The notes: generated by a model not told the origin, from the sequence alone. A stretch of DNA of 64,000 nucleotides from Faecalicatena contorta (GCF_021531895.1 NZ_JAFBIX010000015.1:26172-90171), one strand, 5' to 3'. Positions 16,846 through 26,530 are shown, counted from the first letter of the stretch. Translations and numbers: made by a program.

Positions 16846-19800
16846 ATGGGAGAGCGAAGATTAAAGAAAAAAAGAAAACGAATCATAGCCGGCGTTTTAT
16901 TATTGGTAATGATTGTGCAAATGTTTCCGTTGTCAGTCATGGCAAATCCATCTTCGGACAAGCTGATATTTTCGGCGGATGGAGGAGAAAATACGATTAC
17001 GGTTACACCGAAACAGGAAGAGCCAGATGAAGGAACCGAGGAAATTTTTAATAATGGTATTCTTGATTTTTCCTGTGATGTAGTTACCCTTGACAGGGAT
17101 TATGCACAGACTGTGAAGGTGAAAGTAACCAATAAGTCTGAGAAGATGGTCCAATATTATCTGGAAGCTGAGAATAGTTATGAGGATATATATCTTAATT
17201 TCGTGCAGGAAGGTTCTGAAAATGCAAAAATGGTCATTGAGCCACAGGAAACACAGGAAATTGAATTGAGTGTGTTTCTTCAAAATGCTGCAGAAGATAC
17301 ATATCGGATTCCTATTACAGCCTATGTGAATGATGGTGAGGAAGGTTTTTGGTCCGCTGCTGTCCAGAAACGTATTCTTTTCCACTGTAAACAGAGTGAT
17401 TTCAATGTGAGTATCGTACCACAAGAGAGTGGATCACCTGCTCAAAAAGCGTATCGTATCACAAATAATGGAGAGAAAATTACAGATCTTACATTGAGTG
17501 CAAGTGATAGTGTGAAAGATTATTTGATCTTTTCACCGGCAATTGAAAATTATACGTTGGATACAGGGGAGTCAGTTTCGACTACGGTGTCTTGTGATCT
17601 GGGTCTTATGAAAGAGAATGATGTTTCAAATGTTGAAGGAGAACTGATTGTATCTTCCGGTAAGCAAAATGTTAAACAATCTATTTCTTTTGAAAAAACA
17701 GATGATGTTAAGGAAATTGATGCGTGGAGGCTGGCGCTTTATCAGGAGAAAAGTTCTTATTATACGATAGATCAGCCGGAATTTGCAGATAATTTTGAAA
17801 CTCCAAATGATTCGGCAAAAGCTTCTATGAAAAGACGGAGCAACGAATGGACAGAAGAGAGAGTTATTGAACTTTGCCATTTGAATATGGAAGAGGGGGG
17901 AATTAGTGAAGAGAATCCAATATCACTGACAGCAACCTATCCATATATTGATGAAGAGGGGAAACAGCAACAAATTACGATTGAAACAAATGTTTTTAGT
18001 CATATGATAGCGGAACCACAAGAGAATCGAATCAAGTATAAACAAACAAAATTAGATGGGACATCAATTGGAGATCATGTGGCGTGTTATGTTCTAACAA
18101 GTGCTAATTTGAAGAAAGCTGATTATCTTGACGCTATAAGTACTTATTTAAAAGAGGCTTCAAATTTTGTTAACTTAGAAGAGGATGCGAAGCTCATATT
18201 TGATAAAGTTTGGGAAGCATTTTCCGGCAAAGAGATGGGTGGTGGTGAAATTTTTGTTAAATCCATCATTCGAGATACGGCATGGGATGCGTTTGAAGTA
18301 GGGACAAAAGATTATACAAAGGATATATTAGAAGCTTCCAAAGGCATTTCAAAGGTCTTTGGTGATATGTCTGATGCTGCAAAAGCAGGGAAATATATGG
18401 CTGTGATATCTAATCCTACCATTGAGAAAAGCGAGAAAGATAAAGCAAGTGCGCATTTGTTGATGCATATGGCGAGCGTTGGAATCAAGGCCATTAAAAG
18501 CACGCCCCAAGGAAAAGTTTCCTTCTTTACGGCAGGACCGGAAAAGGCTATAGAAATTTTGAATAAAATGGATGAGATCCGATATTCAGATATGAGCGAT
18601 GAGGAGTTTGGACTTTATTTCCAACAACTGGTATATGGATCTCAATGCACGAATGTAGGAAGCGTTAAGAGTCAAGTGAAAATAAATAGTCTTGCACGCG
18701 GAATGCAGGGATTTTGGGGAATGAATAGGGCATATTATCAGCTTGGTAATAACAGTTATACAAATGCAGAAATATTAGAACTATTTGGTAATTCCAAGTC
18801 AAAACGAAAAAGAAATACAGGATTAACAGAGGATGATTTCGCTTCTCATCCGGATGCAAATGTAGTAGTCACAACAGGTCGATTAAGTAATGAAGCATTA
18901 TCCTATGCTTATCAAGATACGACGAATCAGATATTTAAAGTAAATGGTACACAAATAGGAAGCATAACAACGAATGGTTTGTCAGGTCTCTATAATGTTG
19001 CTCTTGTTACAGATACTTTTCAACAGGGAGTAAATACTGTTATTCGGGATTATGATACAAATCCGGGTAGTTATAAGGTGACGGCAGATACGGAATATAA
19101 TACATTGGTACCGGATGATTCAACACTGTTTTATTCAGATTCCCTGGATACGTTAGATGATATTCGGTGTATCCCGGATTTTGCAATCTATGCAGAAAAT
19201 ATCCGCAATCAGGAGAAAAATATAATCGGAGAAAAAATGGAGATTCCTTTTACAATTTATAATCGTGGACCACGTGGTGGATGGACAGATGTCAGTGTGA
19301 CAGCAGAGGGAGAGACTGTCTATACAGAGAAAAACGTGTATGTTGGACCATTTGGATCTGCAGATTTAAGTTTTACCATGACTCCTCAGAAAGAGAGAAA
19401 TAAAATCACCGTTTCTTTGGAAAATAAGACAGAATATGTAGAAGAACGTACCATTGAAAATAATACGGCAACAAAAGTTTTGAGAGCTGAAAAAATGGAG
19501 GCTCCGGAAATTGTTAAGATCAGTCCGGAATTAATTGAATTAAAAGAAACAGATAAAGGAGCCTTTGTTTCAGCCCTTTTTAAAAATGGGAAGTGGATGA
19601 AATCCGTTCAATTTAGTCTGGATGAGGATGCATGGACAGAAACTTATGAATGTGATGGAAAAGATCGATACGCTGCTCTGCTCCCGATAAAATATTTGGC
19701 TGAGAAAGATTCTCATACACTGAAAGTCATAGCGACTTATCAAGATGGAACAAGTGAGACAAAAACAATATCAGGAGAGATCCCTGTTTCTGTTAAAATC

Positions 19801-22608
19801 AAAAAGGGTATATCGTTTACCTGTGTAGGACGATACCCCAGAACAGAACTTGTAGTTGAAAAAGAAGATGCTTTTGAAAAGATTGATCCAGATTGTTATG
19901 AGATTGTCAGTCATGTTACATATGATGACAAAACAAAACAAACGATTTATCAAGAGTCTATATATTTTGATGAGTCCTACAAACCTTCTGAAGATTGTAA
20001 GGTTTTCATTGTCGGTAATGATGAAAGAATGGATCTAATCCCATTGAATAAGATTCAGAATAAAGAAATTTCGGGAAATCCATCTGGCAAGGTAATGGTA
20101 ACAGCAGATTCAGAGAATATAAGAAGTATTTCAGTTTCCTGTGCAAAGCTAAATGGAAAAATGTTGCCGGGCTACTGTTGGCTTGACAAAACGGTATATA
20201 TTGGCGAAGGTATTTCAGACGTTCATCTTAAGATTAACTATTCTTGTAATGGACACTATCAAACAATAGAAAAAGATTTGGATGAATTGTCTTCTGAACA
20301 AACCATCCATTTACAGGATACTTCGAAAAAAGTTGTATTAACCAATGCGTCCGGAGATTTGACAAATGCATTGCTAATTATGAAGAATCAGGGTGGCTCA
20401 GAATCTTCGTATGGACTTTCGGTAGAACAAACTGAAGATGGCCAGTCGGTGATTTGTTTTGATGATGCGATATGGAAGAATATTACAAATGCCAAAACAG
20501 TTTCTCTTGTATGCAGTGATAATTCAGCAATTTATCAAATGGATCCAAGAACAATGGAAGGTTCGGTTGATCTGAAAGAATTGAAGAAGGATTATCATAA
20601 GATTTCATATAAGGAAAGCGATGCCAAGATTCAAAAGAGTGTGATTTGCTTGATGAATTATGATTTTACTGCAAATTCAGATACGATGTTACTGGCTCCC
20701 GGAGATTATCAAATTGAGACGGATTATACGATAAATGGAGTTGCCCTTCATAACAGGCAGGAGATAACAATAGCAGATCAGGATGTAGTCCTTGAACTGC
20801 CGGAGAATTCTTCAGAGACTACGGTTACACTGAATTGGTCGACTATTTACGATCTTGTTCAAGTATCTTATGATTCGCCAGATGGCTGGGTTAATGATCA
20901 GACTGTAGAGAATGGACAAAAGATCGTCTGCCAGACAGGAGAACAGAATATTTATATCTCAGCGCGACTGAAGGATGGCAGTAATATTAATATTAGCAAG
21001 ACAGTAGATATTGCTGAAAATACGAATACCAATATCGAACTTTCCAATCAGTTCCACGGCAATGTGACGGCTCTTATGAATGGTGAAGCAACGCAAGAGG
21101 CTTCTGTAGAAGCAGGAAAGCAGATTGTGCTCAGTATGAGTGAACTGACAGATGGCGCCGGTAATAATTTCAATAATTATTATCAGGGAAACGGAATGAA
21201 GCCAACACTGATTCTGACCAATATTAGGGATGAATCCAATACGGTAGAGATAAATGCTGAGCAGAATTATTACTATTTGGATAATTGGTCAAATTATACC
21301 TTTACCGTACCGAAAGTAGAGGGTACCTATCGGTATCGTATAGAATGGAAGGTTCCGATTATGGAGCATGTTCATGTTCTGCAGAAAATTACTGCCACTG
21401 AAGCAGATTGTGAAACAGACGGAAATATAGAATATTATCTTTGTGAAGAATGTGGTGGCCGGTTCAAAGATGCAGAGGGTACAAAGGAGATTTCGGAAGA
21501 GGATATTTTGATTCCGGCTAAAGGACATCATTGGGGTGAATGGATCGTTATAGTTCCGGCAACGGAAGAACAAGAAGGACAGGAACAGCGTGTCTGCGAG
21601 AATAATAGTACGCATGCAGAGACACGTGTGATCCCGAAATTGACACATACACACGAGCTGGTATTCGTTCTGGCAAAAGAAGCCACTTATGAAGCAGATG
21701 GTAATATTGCGTATTATCATTGTAAATGCGGACGTATTTTTGCAGATGAAAATGGTGAAAAGGAACTCACGGAAGAAGATGTTGTGATTCCAAAACTGGT
21801 TCAACATATTCACAGTATAACAAAAGTTGGGGCAAAAGAAGCCACTTGTGAGGAAGCAGGAAACAGAGAGTATTATTATTGTGATCTTTGCGGAAAGTAT
21901 TTTGAAGATACGAATGGTGAAAAAGAAGTTTCAAAAGATGATTTGATTATTTTACCAAAGGGTCACGACTGGGGTGAATGGACAATCAGTAAAGAACCAA
22001 CCGCCGATGAACCAGGTGAGATGATCCGGGTATGTAAGAATGACAACAATCACGTAGAGAAACAGAAAATACCGCCAACCGGACAGCCAGAACAGCCGGA
22101 CATTGATTATCAGATCATCAGGACAGGCGATCTGGTTTGGACAAAAGATTCGAATAAGACATTGCCGTTGTTTATAAGAAGAACTCCTGAAAAAGAAGGA
22201 AGCCTTGAGCATTTCAGAAATGTGACGGTTGATGGAACACGGCTGGATTCGGCTGATTACGATATTGACGGAGGTGAAAATCCGGGAACTGTTCTCGGTA
22301 TTCAGTTATGGCCTTCCTGTCTTCAGAAACTGGCAAACGGCGAGCACGTCGTTCAGGTAATTTTTGATGATGGTAAGCTTGATGTGAAGTTAAAGATTGT
22401 GAAGCAAGAAGAATCTGGGGGAACAAATTCTCCGGACACCGGAGATGGAAACCAGAATTCCTCCGGAAAAAATGAAAAATTAACTTCTGATACAACATCA
22501 TCAAAGACCGGAGACTCCGCAGATCTGACTCTGTGGATCACATTATCGGTGGCGTCTATAGCGGGGGCCGGCAGTATATGCGTTATCAAACGCAAAAAGA
22601 AAAGATAA
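16846..22608 (+). CDS. Large secreted, probably wall-anchored surface protein
   Basis: 1,920 residues, function unknown. A signal peptide (KKKRKR then a hydrophobic stretch to SVMA) is followed by beta-rich domains (about 60-260), an alpha-rich segment (about 330-640) and a CARDB-like adhesion domain (about 775-885, EKMEIPFTIYNRGPRGG). More beta domains run to about 1500. Three Cys/His modules (about 1505-1745) come next. The C-terminus has SSKTGDS, a hydrophobic stretch and a KRKKKR tail, a degenerate sortase signal; another SPDTGD lies about 50 residues earlier. The GGAGGT is 11 bases from the ATG, slightly long. It has its own terminator. It may be an adhesin or a recognition protein linked to the two-component genes next to it; that link is inference. 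Confidence 0.8.
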   Translation: MGERRLKKKRKRIIAGVLLLVMIVQMFPLSVMANPSSDKLIFSADGGENTITVTPKQEEPDEGTEEIFNNGILDFSCDVVTLDRDYAQTVKVKVTNKSEKMVQYYLEAENSYEDIYLNFVQEGSENAKMVIEPQETQEIELSVFLQNAAEDTYRIPITAYVNDGEEGFWSAAVQKRILFHCKQSDFNVSIVPQESGSPAQKAYRITNNGEKITDLTLSASDSVKDYLIFSPAIENYTLDTGESVSTTVSCDLGLMKENDVSNVEGELIVSSGKQNVKQSISFEKTDDVKEIDAWRLALYQEKSSYYTIDQPEFADNFETPNDSAKASMKRRSNEWTEERVIELCHLNMEEGGISEENPISLTATYPYIDEEGKQQQITIETNVFSHMIAEPQENRIKYKQTKLDGTSIGDHVACYVLTSANLKKADYLDAISTYLKEASNFVNLEEDAKLIFDKVWEAFSGKEMGGGEIFVKSIIRDTAWDAFEVGTKDYTKDILEASKGISKVFGDMSDAAKAGKYMAVISNPTIEKSEKDKASAHLLMHMASVGIKAIKSTPQGKVSFFTAGPEKAIEILNKMDEIRYSDMSDEEFGLYFQQLVYGSQCTNVGSVKSQVKINSLARGMQGFWGMNRAYYQLGNNSYTNAEILELFGNSKSKRKRNTGLTEDDFASHPDANVVVTTGRLSNEALSYAYQDTTNQIFKVNGTQIGSITTNGLSGLYNVALVTDTFQQGVNTVIRDYDTNPGSYKVTADTEYNTLVPDDSTLFYSDSLDTLDDIRCIPDFAIYAENIRNQEKNIIGEKMEIPFTIYNRGPRGGWTDVSVTAEGETVYTEKNVYVGPFGSADLSFTMTPQKERNKITVSLENKTEYVEERTIENNTATKVLRAEKMEAPEIVKISPELIELKETDKGAFVSALFKNGKWMKSVQFSLDEDAWTETYECDGKDRYAALLPIKYLAEKDSHTLKVIATYQDGTSETKTISGEIPVSVKIKKGISFTCVGRYPRTELVVEKEDAFEKIDPDCYEIVSHVTYDDKTKQTIYQESIYFDESYKPSEDCKVFIVGNDERMDLIPLNKIQNKEISGNPSGKVMVTADSENIRSISVSCAKLNGKMLPGYCWLDKTVYIGEGISDVHLKINYSCNGHYQTIEKDLDELSSEQTIHLQDTSKKVVLTNASGDLTNALLIMKNQGGSESSYGLSVEQTEDGQSVICFDDAIWKNITNAKTVSLVCSDNSAIYQMDPRTMEGSVDLKELKKDYHKISYKESDAKIQKSVICLMNYDFTANSDTMLLAPGDYQIETDYTINGVALHNRQEITIADQDVVLELPENSSETTVTLNWSTIYDLVQVSYDSPDGWVNDQTVENGQKIVCQTGEQNIYISARLKDGSNINISKTVDIAENTNTNIELSNQFHGNVTALMNGEATQEASVEAGKQIVLSMSELTDGAGNNFNNYYQGNGMKPTLILTNIRDESNTVEINAEQNYYYLDNWSNYTFTVPKVEGTYRYRIEWKVPIMEHVHVLQKITATEADCETDGNIEYYLCEECGGRFKDAEGTKEISEEDILIPAKGHHWGEWIVIVPATEEQEGQEQRVCENNSTHAETRVIPKLTHTHELVFVLAKEATYEADGNIAYYHCKCGRIFADENGEKELTEEDVVIPKLVQHIHSITKVGAKEATCEEAGNREYYYCDLCGKYFEDTNGEKEVSKDDLIILPKGHDWGEWTISKEPTADEPGEMIRVCKNDNNHVEKQKIPPTGQPEQPDIDYQIIRTGDLVWTKDSNKTLPLFIRRTPEKEGSLEHFRNVTVDGTRLDSADYDIDGGENPGTVLGIQLWPSCLQKLANGEHVVQVIFDDGKLDVKLKIVKQEESGGTNSPDTGDGNQNSSGKNEKLTSDTTSSKTGDSADLTLWITLSVASIAGAGSICVIKRKKKR
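21364..22080 (+). repeat. Three diverged Cys/His modules in the surface protein
   Basis: Units starting HVHVLQKI, HTHELVFV and HIHSITKV each continue with a xYYxC-x(1-2)-CG knuckle, a F-x-D-x-x-G-x-K-E segment and a E-x-D turn. Units 1 and 3 end with GHxWGEW plus a further VCxNxxxH. Metal binding by the Cys/His pairs is possible but not shown. Confidence 0.7.
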
Positions 22609-22625
22609 GATTTAATTAAAAGGGA

Positions 22626-22682
22626 AATACCCACAAGCCGAATGGTACTTTCTGCATCTTACGCTTGTGGGTATTGTTTTTA
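22626..22682 (+). terminator. Rho-independent terminator after the surface protein gene
   Basis: 13-bp perfect stem AATACCCACAAGC / GCTTGTGGGTATT (22626-22638, 22663-22675) followed by GTTTTT. Confidence 0.9.
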
Positions 22683-22747
22683 TGTTATAATACTTTTATT
22701 ATTCATTGTAGATTGGTTAAAATTATCTTTCAGTAGAAAGGGGGGAT

Positions 22748-24391
22748 ATGATGGGTGAGCGTAAAAAATATATTGTTCGACTTTTTGCGGCAGCTATTTT
22801 GTTGTTTGTTGTTTCCGCATATCGGCAGTTCAGCATGCGGTACTTGCCGGAGGATTTTTTGCGTCCATATCTTGTCTGGGCGGTCTATATGTTTCTGCTC
22901 TTCTGCTGGCAGCATACCATTACAACAAAAATTACCCAGAAAGCCATGCGTGGCCACCTGACGGCGCAGAATATCGTCAGTATCCTGTATTTAACTGTTC
23001 GCTTTATCCAGGATGCATTCCTCTATGTCAATATTCCCTGGATGCGCTTTACCGGATACTTTATCAATATAGCAGCCATTTTCATACCGCTATTCGGTCT
23101 TTACGGCGCATTCTATCTCGGCAGGCCGGAGGATTACCGGATCAGCAAAAAGTGGTATCTGCTCCTGATCCCGGCTTGTTTTCTGAGTGTGATGGCATTG
23201 AACGATAATCTGTATCATTTTTTCTATTATATCGTGCCAAATGAGCCACAGCCGAATTTATACTTTCATCCATACATTGGCACATATATCATCTATATTT
23301 GGGGACTTAGTATCATCAGTTATCAGGTATATGTGATTTATCAACGAAATGGTACGACAAAGTCAGATCCGCTTTACCGGAAGCTGATCCCCTTCTATGA
23401 ACCGATCCTACTGTTCCTGTTCAGTATTCCTTATGCTGCGACGGCCTACGTTGTGCGGTTTGAGATTGTGGAATATTCGGCGGGACTGATTTTCATTCTT
23501 GTGCTTTGCTGGGAGCTTTATATCCTAGTCGGACTGATTCCGGTAAACACGCAGTACGAGGAAGTGTTCCGGCGGTCTACGGTGGCGATGCAGATTCTCC
23601 CATCAAGCGGGGAGACGATTGCAGCATCGGAAAATACGGCGGAAATCACGCCTGCTATGCTGGAAGCTCTAAAGCTGAATCAGCATTTTTCTGTTACGGA
23701 AGATATTATCATGCACCTGCACCAAATCCCGGGCGGGTATATGGTCTGGCAAACCGATCTCTCGCAGATCAACCAAGCTTTGCGGGAGCTTCAGAGACTG
23801 AATGCGGAATTGGAAGAAAAACAGGATCTACTGGCGCAGGAAATTCGCATTCAATCGGATGAGACAAGTATTCAGGCGCGCAATGATATTTACGACAGCC
23901 TATCCTCGGAGGTGGCCGGGCAGCTTACTTTGTTGACAGAACTTTTATCGAACAAAAACATTACGGCGGATGACTGGAAACGCATCTGCCTCATCGGCAC
24001 GTATATCAAGCGATTCTGCAACTTGCGGCTCACTTATCAGGAGCAACAGACGATTCCGATGGGCGATTTAGCCATCAGCTTACAGGATATGGCGAAATGT
24101 ATGAAGAATGTCGGTATTCGAACAAGCTTGGATTTTTGCCCCACATCGAATTTAGAACCAGAGCTGATTCTTCTCATTATGAAGGTCTTGGAAGCGCTTC
24201 TGGAGGAGGCGGATTTTTGTCTGACCTCTATGGCAATCCGAATCAGCGATACGGTTTGCTTTGAGATTACCGGTACAGATCACGAGTTTGTTCCTCGTTC
24301 TTTAGAAGGTGGATATCGTCTTCAGGCAGAAAAGGTTCCGGCAGGTTATCGGCTTTTGCTCTTGCAGGAGGGAGAGGTGGTGCAGTCATGA
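22748..24391 (+). CDS. Multi-pass membrane sensor with a degenerate histidine-kinase region
   Basis: 547 residues. About seven hydrophobic segments (residues 5-255) form a membrane sensor like the 7TM sensor modules of bacterial signalling proteins. Next come a linker, a coiled coil (about 335-375) and a stretch aligning with the HisKA_3 dimerisation helix. Where the partner kinase has HIHDELGH, this protein has DIYDSLSS, so the phosphoacceptor His is replaced by Tyr. No ATP-binding N, G1 or G2 boxes are seen after it. It looks like a pseudokinase that senses and dimerises with the next gene product. AAAGGGGGG precedes two ATGs (22748 and 22751); 22751 has the better spacing. Its stop overlaps the next start (ATGA). 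GC content is visibly higher than in the flanks. Confidence 0.78.
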   Translation: MMGERKKYIVRLFAAAILLFVVSAYRQFSMRYLPEDFLRPYLVWAVYMFLLFCWQHTITTKITQKAMRGHLTAQNIVSILYLTVRFIQDAFLYVNIPWMRFTGYFINIAAIFIPLFGLYGAFYLGRPEDYRISKKWYLLLIPACFLSVMALNDNLYHFFYYIVPNEPQPNLYFHPYIGTYIIYIWGLSIISYQVYVIYQRNGTTKSDPLYRKLIPFYEPILLFLFSIPYAATAYVVRFEIVEYSAGLIFILVLCWELYILVGLIPVNTQYEEVFRRSTVAMQILPSSGETIAASENTAEITPAMLEALKLNQHFSVTEDIIMHLHQIPGGYMVWQTDLSQINQALRELQRLNAELEEKQDLLAQEIRIQSDETSIQARNDIYDSLSSEVAGQLTLLTELLSNKNITADDWKRICLIGTYIKRFCNLRLTYQEQQTIPMGDLAISLQDMAKCMKNVGIRTSLDFCPTSNLEPELILLIMKVLEALLEEADFCLTSMAIRISDTVCFEITGTDHEFVPRSLEGGYRLQAEKVPAGYRLLLLQEGEVVQS

Positions 24392-25419
24392 AAAAGAATA
24401 CGTCAGCTAAAATGATTAAAAAAGCCATCGACTCTTACCCCGGCGGAATCTGCTTCTCCGCATTGGATGGACGGGTCATTCTCGTTAATGAGAAGATGAA
24501 CAAACTGATGCTGGAGCTGACCGGACATACAATTCTGAACGCAAAGACGGCATGGGAGGAGCTAACAAACTTTGCTAATAACGGCAAGGCGGAAAAGCTA
24601 ACCCAATCCTGGCTGCCAAAAGATATGAACAATGAAAATGAAAGCACCCACCAACAGTTGTTCTTCCGCTTCTCCGACAACTCGGTCTGGCGTTTTGAGC
24701 TGAGGTTTCTTGATTCCAATACCGTTCAGGTTGAGGCGGCGGAAATTACAGAACTCTACCGGCTCAGCGAGGAACTGTACGAGAACACTATCCGGCTGCA
24801 GGAGATTCAAAAGCGGCAGAAAGCCTTGCTGGACAGTATCGTGGAAATCAATTTGAATAAAGAGATTCTTGCCGCGAAAATGCATATCCATGATGAGCTG
24901 GGGCATTGTTTGCTGGCCACCACTAAGGCGATTACGGAAGACCGTCTGGCTGAGAACGCTGATGTACTGAGGGAAAATTGGAACAGCGCCATTCATGATT
25001 TTTCCAATATCTCTACAGTATGGACGGTGCCCGATTCCTCTCTGCAGTCTGAACTGATGCAGGTTGCGGAGCTGATTGGCTGTAAGGTTACCTTCCTTGG
25101 AGAACAGCCCAAAAGCCGCAAGGCATTACAGCTTTTGTATGCCGCCATTCGGGAGGCGCTCACCAATGCGGTACGCCATGCGGACGCCACAGAATTGATG
25201 GTAAAAATTGAGCAAGACGAGAAAAACTATCATATAGAGATATCCGACAACGGCGGCGTTACTGTTTCAAAAATTACGGAGGGCAATGGTCTTAGCGCAT
25301 TGCGGCAACGATTAGAACAAGAAGGAGCTACCCTGAAAGTACTCTGCGACAACAGTGTTTCCCTGCTTGTGGATATTCCCTTTGATTTTGATGAACCCCA
25401 GAAAGGAGGACGAAAATGA
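24388..25419 (+). CDS. Soluble PAS-type sensor histidine kinase (HisKA_3/NarL class)
   Basis: 343 residues without membrane segments. A PAS-like N-terminal domain (about 15-110) precedes a coiled coil and the HisKA_3 H-box AKMHIHDELGH at about residue 165. The HATPase_c domain has the N box REALTNAVRHA (about 252-262), ISDNGG and GNGLSALRQRL. It should autophosphorylate and pass phosphate to the response regulator that overlaps its 3' end by four bases. With no membrane domain of its own, input probably comes through the upstream membrane pseudokinase or a cytosolic PAS ligand. The tight ATGA overlaps on both sides mean the three genes are translated as a unit. Confidence 0.9.
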   Translation: MKKNTSAKMIKKAIDSYPGGICFSALDGRVILVNEKMNKLMLELTGHTILNAKTAWEELTNFANNGKAEKLTQSWLPKDMNNENESTHQQLFFRFSDNSVWRFELRFLDSNTVQVEAAEITELYRLSEELYENTIRLQEIQKRQKALLDSIVEINLNKEILAAKMHIHDELGHCLLATTKAITEDRLAENADVLRENWNSAIHDFSNISTVWTVPDSSLQSELMQVAELIGCKVTFLGEQPKSRKALQLLYAAIREALTNAVRHADATELMVKIEQDEKNYHIEISDNGGVTVSKITEGNGLSALRQRLEQEGATLKVLCDNSVSLLVDIPFDFDEPQKGGRK

Positions 25420-26039
25420 TACAGGTTCTAGTTGTAGAAGATTCCAGGATTACCCGCGATGCCATTGAGAGCCAGATTGCCAAATCAGAAAGATATGTCC
25501 TGTACGCCTCCATAGAAAATGCAGCCAATGCAGAAATTGCCTGTCTGCGTGGAAGTGTCGATTTAATCTTGATGGATGTATGTACGGCTGACGAAGAATC
25601 CGGCCTGAAAGCTGCGGCAAAGATCAAGCAGTATAATCCAAAAATCAAGATTATTATTATGACCTCCATGCCGGAACATTCCTTTATTCAGAAAGCGAAA
25701 GCGTGTGGTTGTAACGGCTTTTGGTATAAGGAATATAGCAACACTGACTTGATGGAGGTTTGCGACAGGGTGATGAACGGCGAATATGTTTATCCCGAGG
25801 ACACGCCGGTGATTCGCATTGGATACAGTAACAGCAATGAATTTACCACTCGGGAATTTGATATTATTCGGGAGCTGGCGCAAGGCAGAAAATATGAGGA
25901 GATTGCGGCGGATCTGGATATTACGCTAAATACAGTCAAGTACCACATCAAGAATATTTTGCAGAAAACGGGCTGCCAGAATACCTTGCAGTTGGTGGCC
26001 GAGGTGGTAGAAAAGCGGCTGATTCTGCCAAAATATTAA
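25416..26039 (+). CDS. Response regulator, receiver plus LuxR-type HTH
   Basis: 207 residues. The receiver domain (1-120) has acidic Glu8/Asp9, phosphoacceptor Asp54 in LILMDV, Thr/Ser in IIMTSM and Lys in WYKEY. The C-terminal GerE/LuxR helix-turn-helix is at about 140-200 (FTTREFDIIRELAQGRKYEEIAADL, then TVKYHIKNILQKTG). AAGGAGG lies 7-8 bases before the ATG. It is the output of the split sensor encoded upstream. Target promoters are not known; the adjacent surface-protein gene and the small ORF directly downstream are candidates by position only. Confidence 0.95.
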   Translation: MIQVLVVEDSRITRDAIESQIAKSERYVLYASIENAANAEIACLRGSVDLILMDVCTADEESGLKAAAKIKQYNPKIKIIIMTSMPEHSFIQKAKACGCNGFWYKEYSNTDLMEVCDRVMNGEYVYPEDTPVIRIGYSNSNEFTTREFDIIRELAQGRKYEEIAADLDITLNTVKYHIKNILQKTGCQNTLQLVAEVVEKRLILPKY

Positions 26040-26059
26040 ATTGGGGGAGGATGATATTA

Positions 26060-26176
26060 ATGGTAACATACATGGTTGATGTAGAAAAATGTATTAAACA
26101 GATTAATGCAATGAGCAAAACTGATTTTCACCAGAGAATCTTGCGAGGTGTTGCTGCCAGTGAGGAGAACGCATAA
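26060..26176 (+). CDS. Small ORF of 38 codons after the response regulator
   Basis: It opens MVTYMVDVEKCIKQINAM and ends VAASEENA, with GGGGGAGG 9 bases before the ATG at 26060 (an in-frame ATG at 26051 abuts the Shine-Dalgarno). It is 20 bases downstream of the regulator gene and before the operon terminator. No family is recognised. It could be a signalling or effector peptide of the two-component system, a trimmed remnant of a longer gene, or chance; the strong ribosome binding site favours real translation. Confidence 0.45.
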   Translation: MVTYMVDVEKCIKQINAMSKTDFHQRILRGVAASEENA

Positions 26177-26228
26177 TCTTACAGTTCGCATAAGAATTTG
26201 AACCGTATGATTATCATGTAAATCAACG

Positions 26229-26276
26229 AAAAACCTTGAATTTCCTATGAAAATGGGATAATTCAAGGTTTTTTTG
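26229..26276 (+). terminator. Terminator of the two-component operon
   Basis: AAAAACCTTGAATT pairs with AATTCAAGGTTTTT (14 bp) around a 17-base loop, followed by more Ts. Confidence 0.88.
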
Positions 26277-26340
26277 CGTATTGGGGAATAAATTTTGACT
26301 TATCGTAAATTATCGCTATTTATGCATGGAATTGGGTAAA

Positions 26341-26467
26341 AGTTGGGGAGTGAGTTGGGGAATTTCAATTCCCCAACTGGAGTATGAAACTTTGCCTCAT
26401 TCTTCTGAAATAAAAGGGCGAAGATTGCTTGTTTTATTTTATTGGGGGATAGCGTAGTTCCCCAACT
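26341..26467. repeat. Cluster of AGTTGGGGAA motifs with a 12-bp palindrome
   Basis: AGTTGGGG at 26341; a perfect palindrome of AGTTGGGGAATT (26353-26364) and AATTCCCCAACT (26367-26378) with a two-base centre; and AGTTCCCCAACT at 26456-26467. Four motif copies in 127 bases suggest operator, iteron or centromere-like sites, for example for a dimeric DNA-binding protein. The parA-parB genes begin 1 kb to the right. Confidence 0.5.
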
Positions 26468-26530
26468 TTTGGTGTATGATAATATGAGATGTCTTAACAT
26501 TTTGTAAGTTGTTATGAAAATATTTTTCAA

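Noticed and set aside
22686..22691. Strong promoter for the sensory operon at TATAAT 22686
   Set aside because: The -10 is good, but the only -35-like sequence lies inside the upstream terminator stem with a 15-base spacer, so I did not call it.
26300..26530. Minus-strand frame of 76 codons in the AGTTGGGGAA region
   Set aside because: No ribosome binding site, and its sequence is set by the palindromic repeats; the promoter of the orphan gene overlaps its start.
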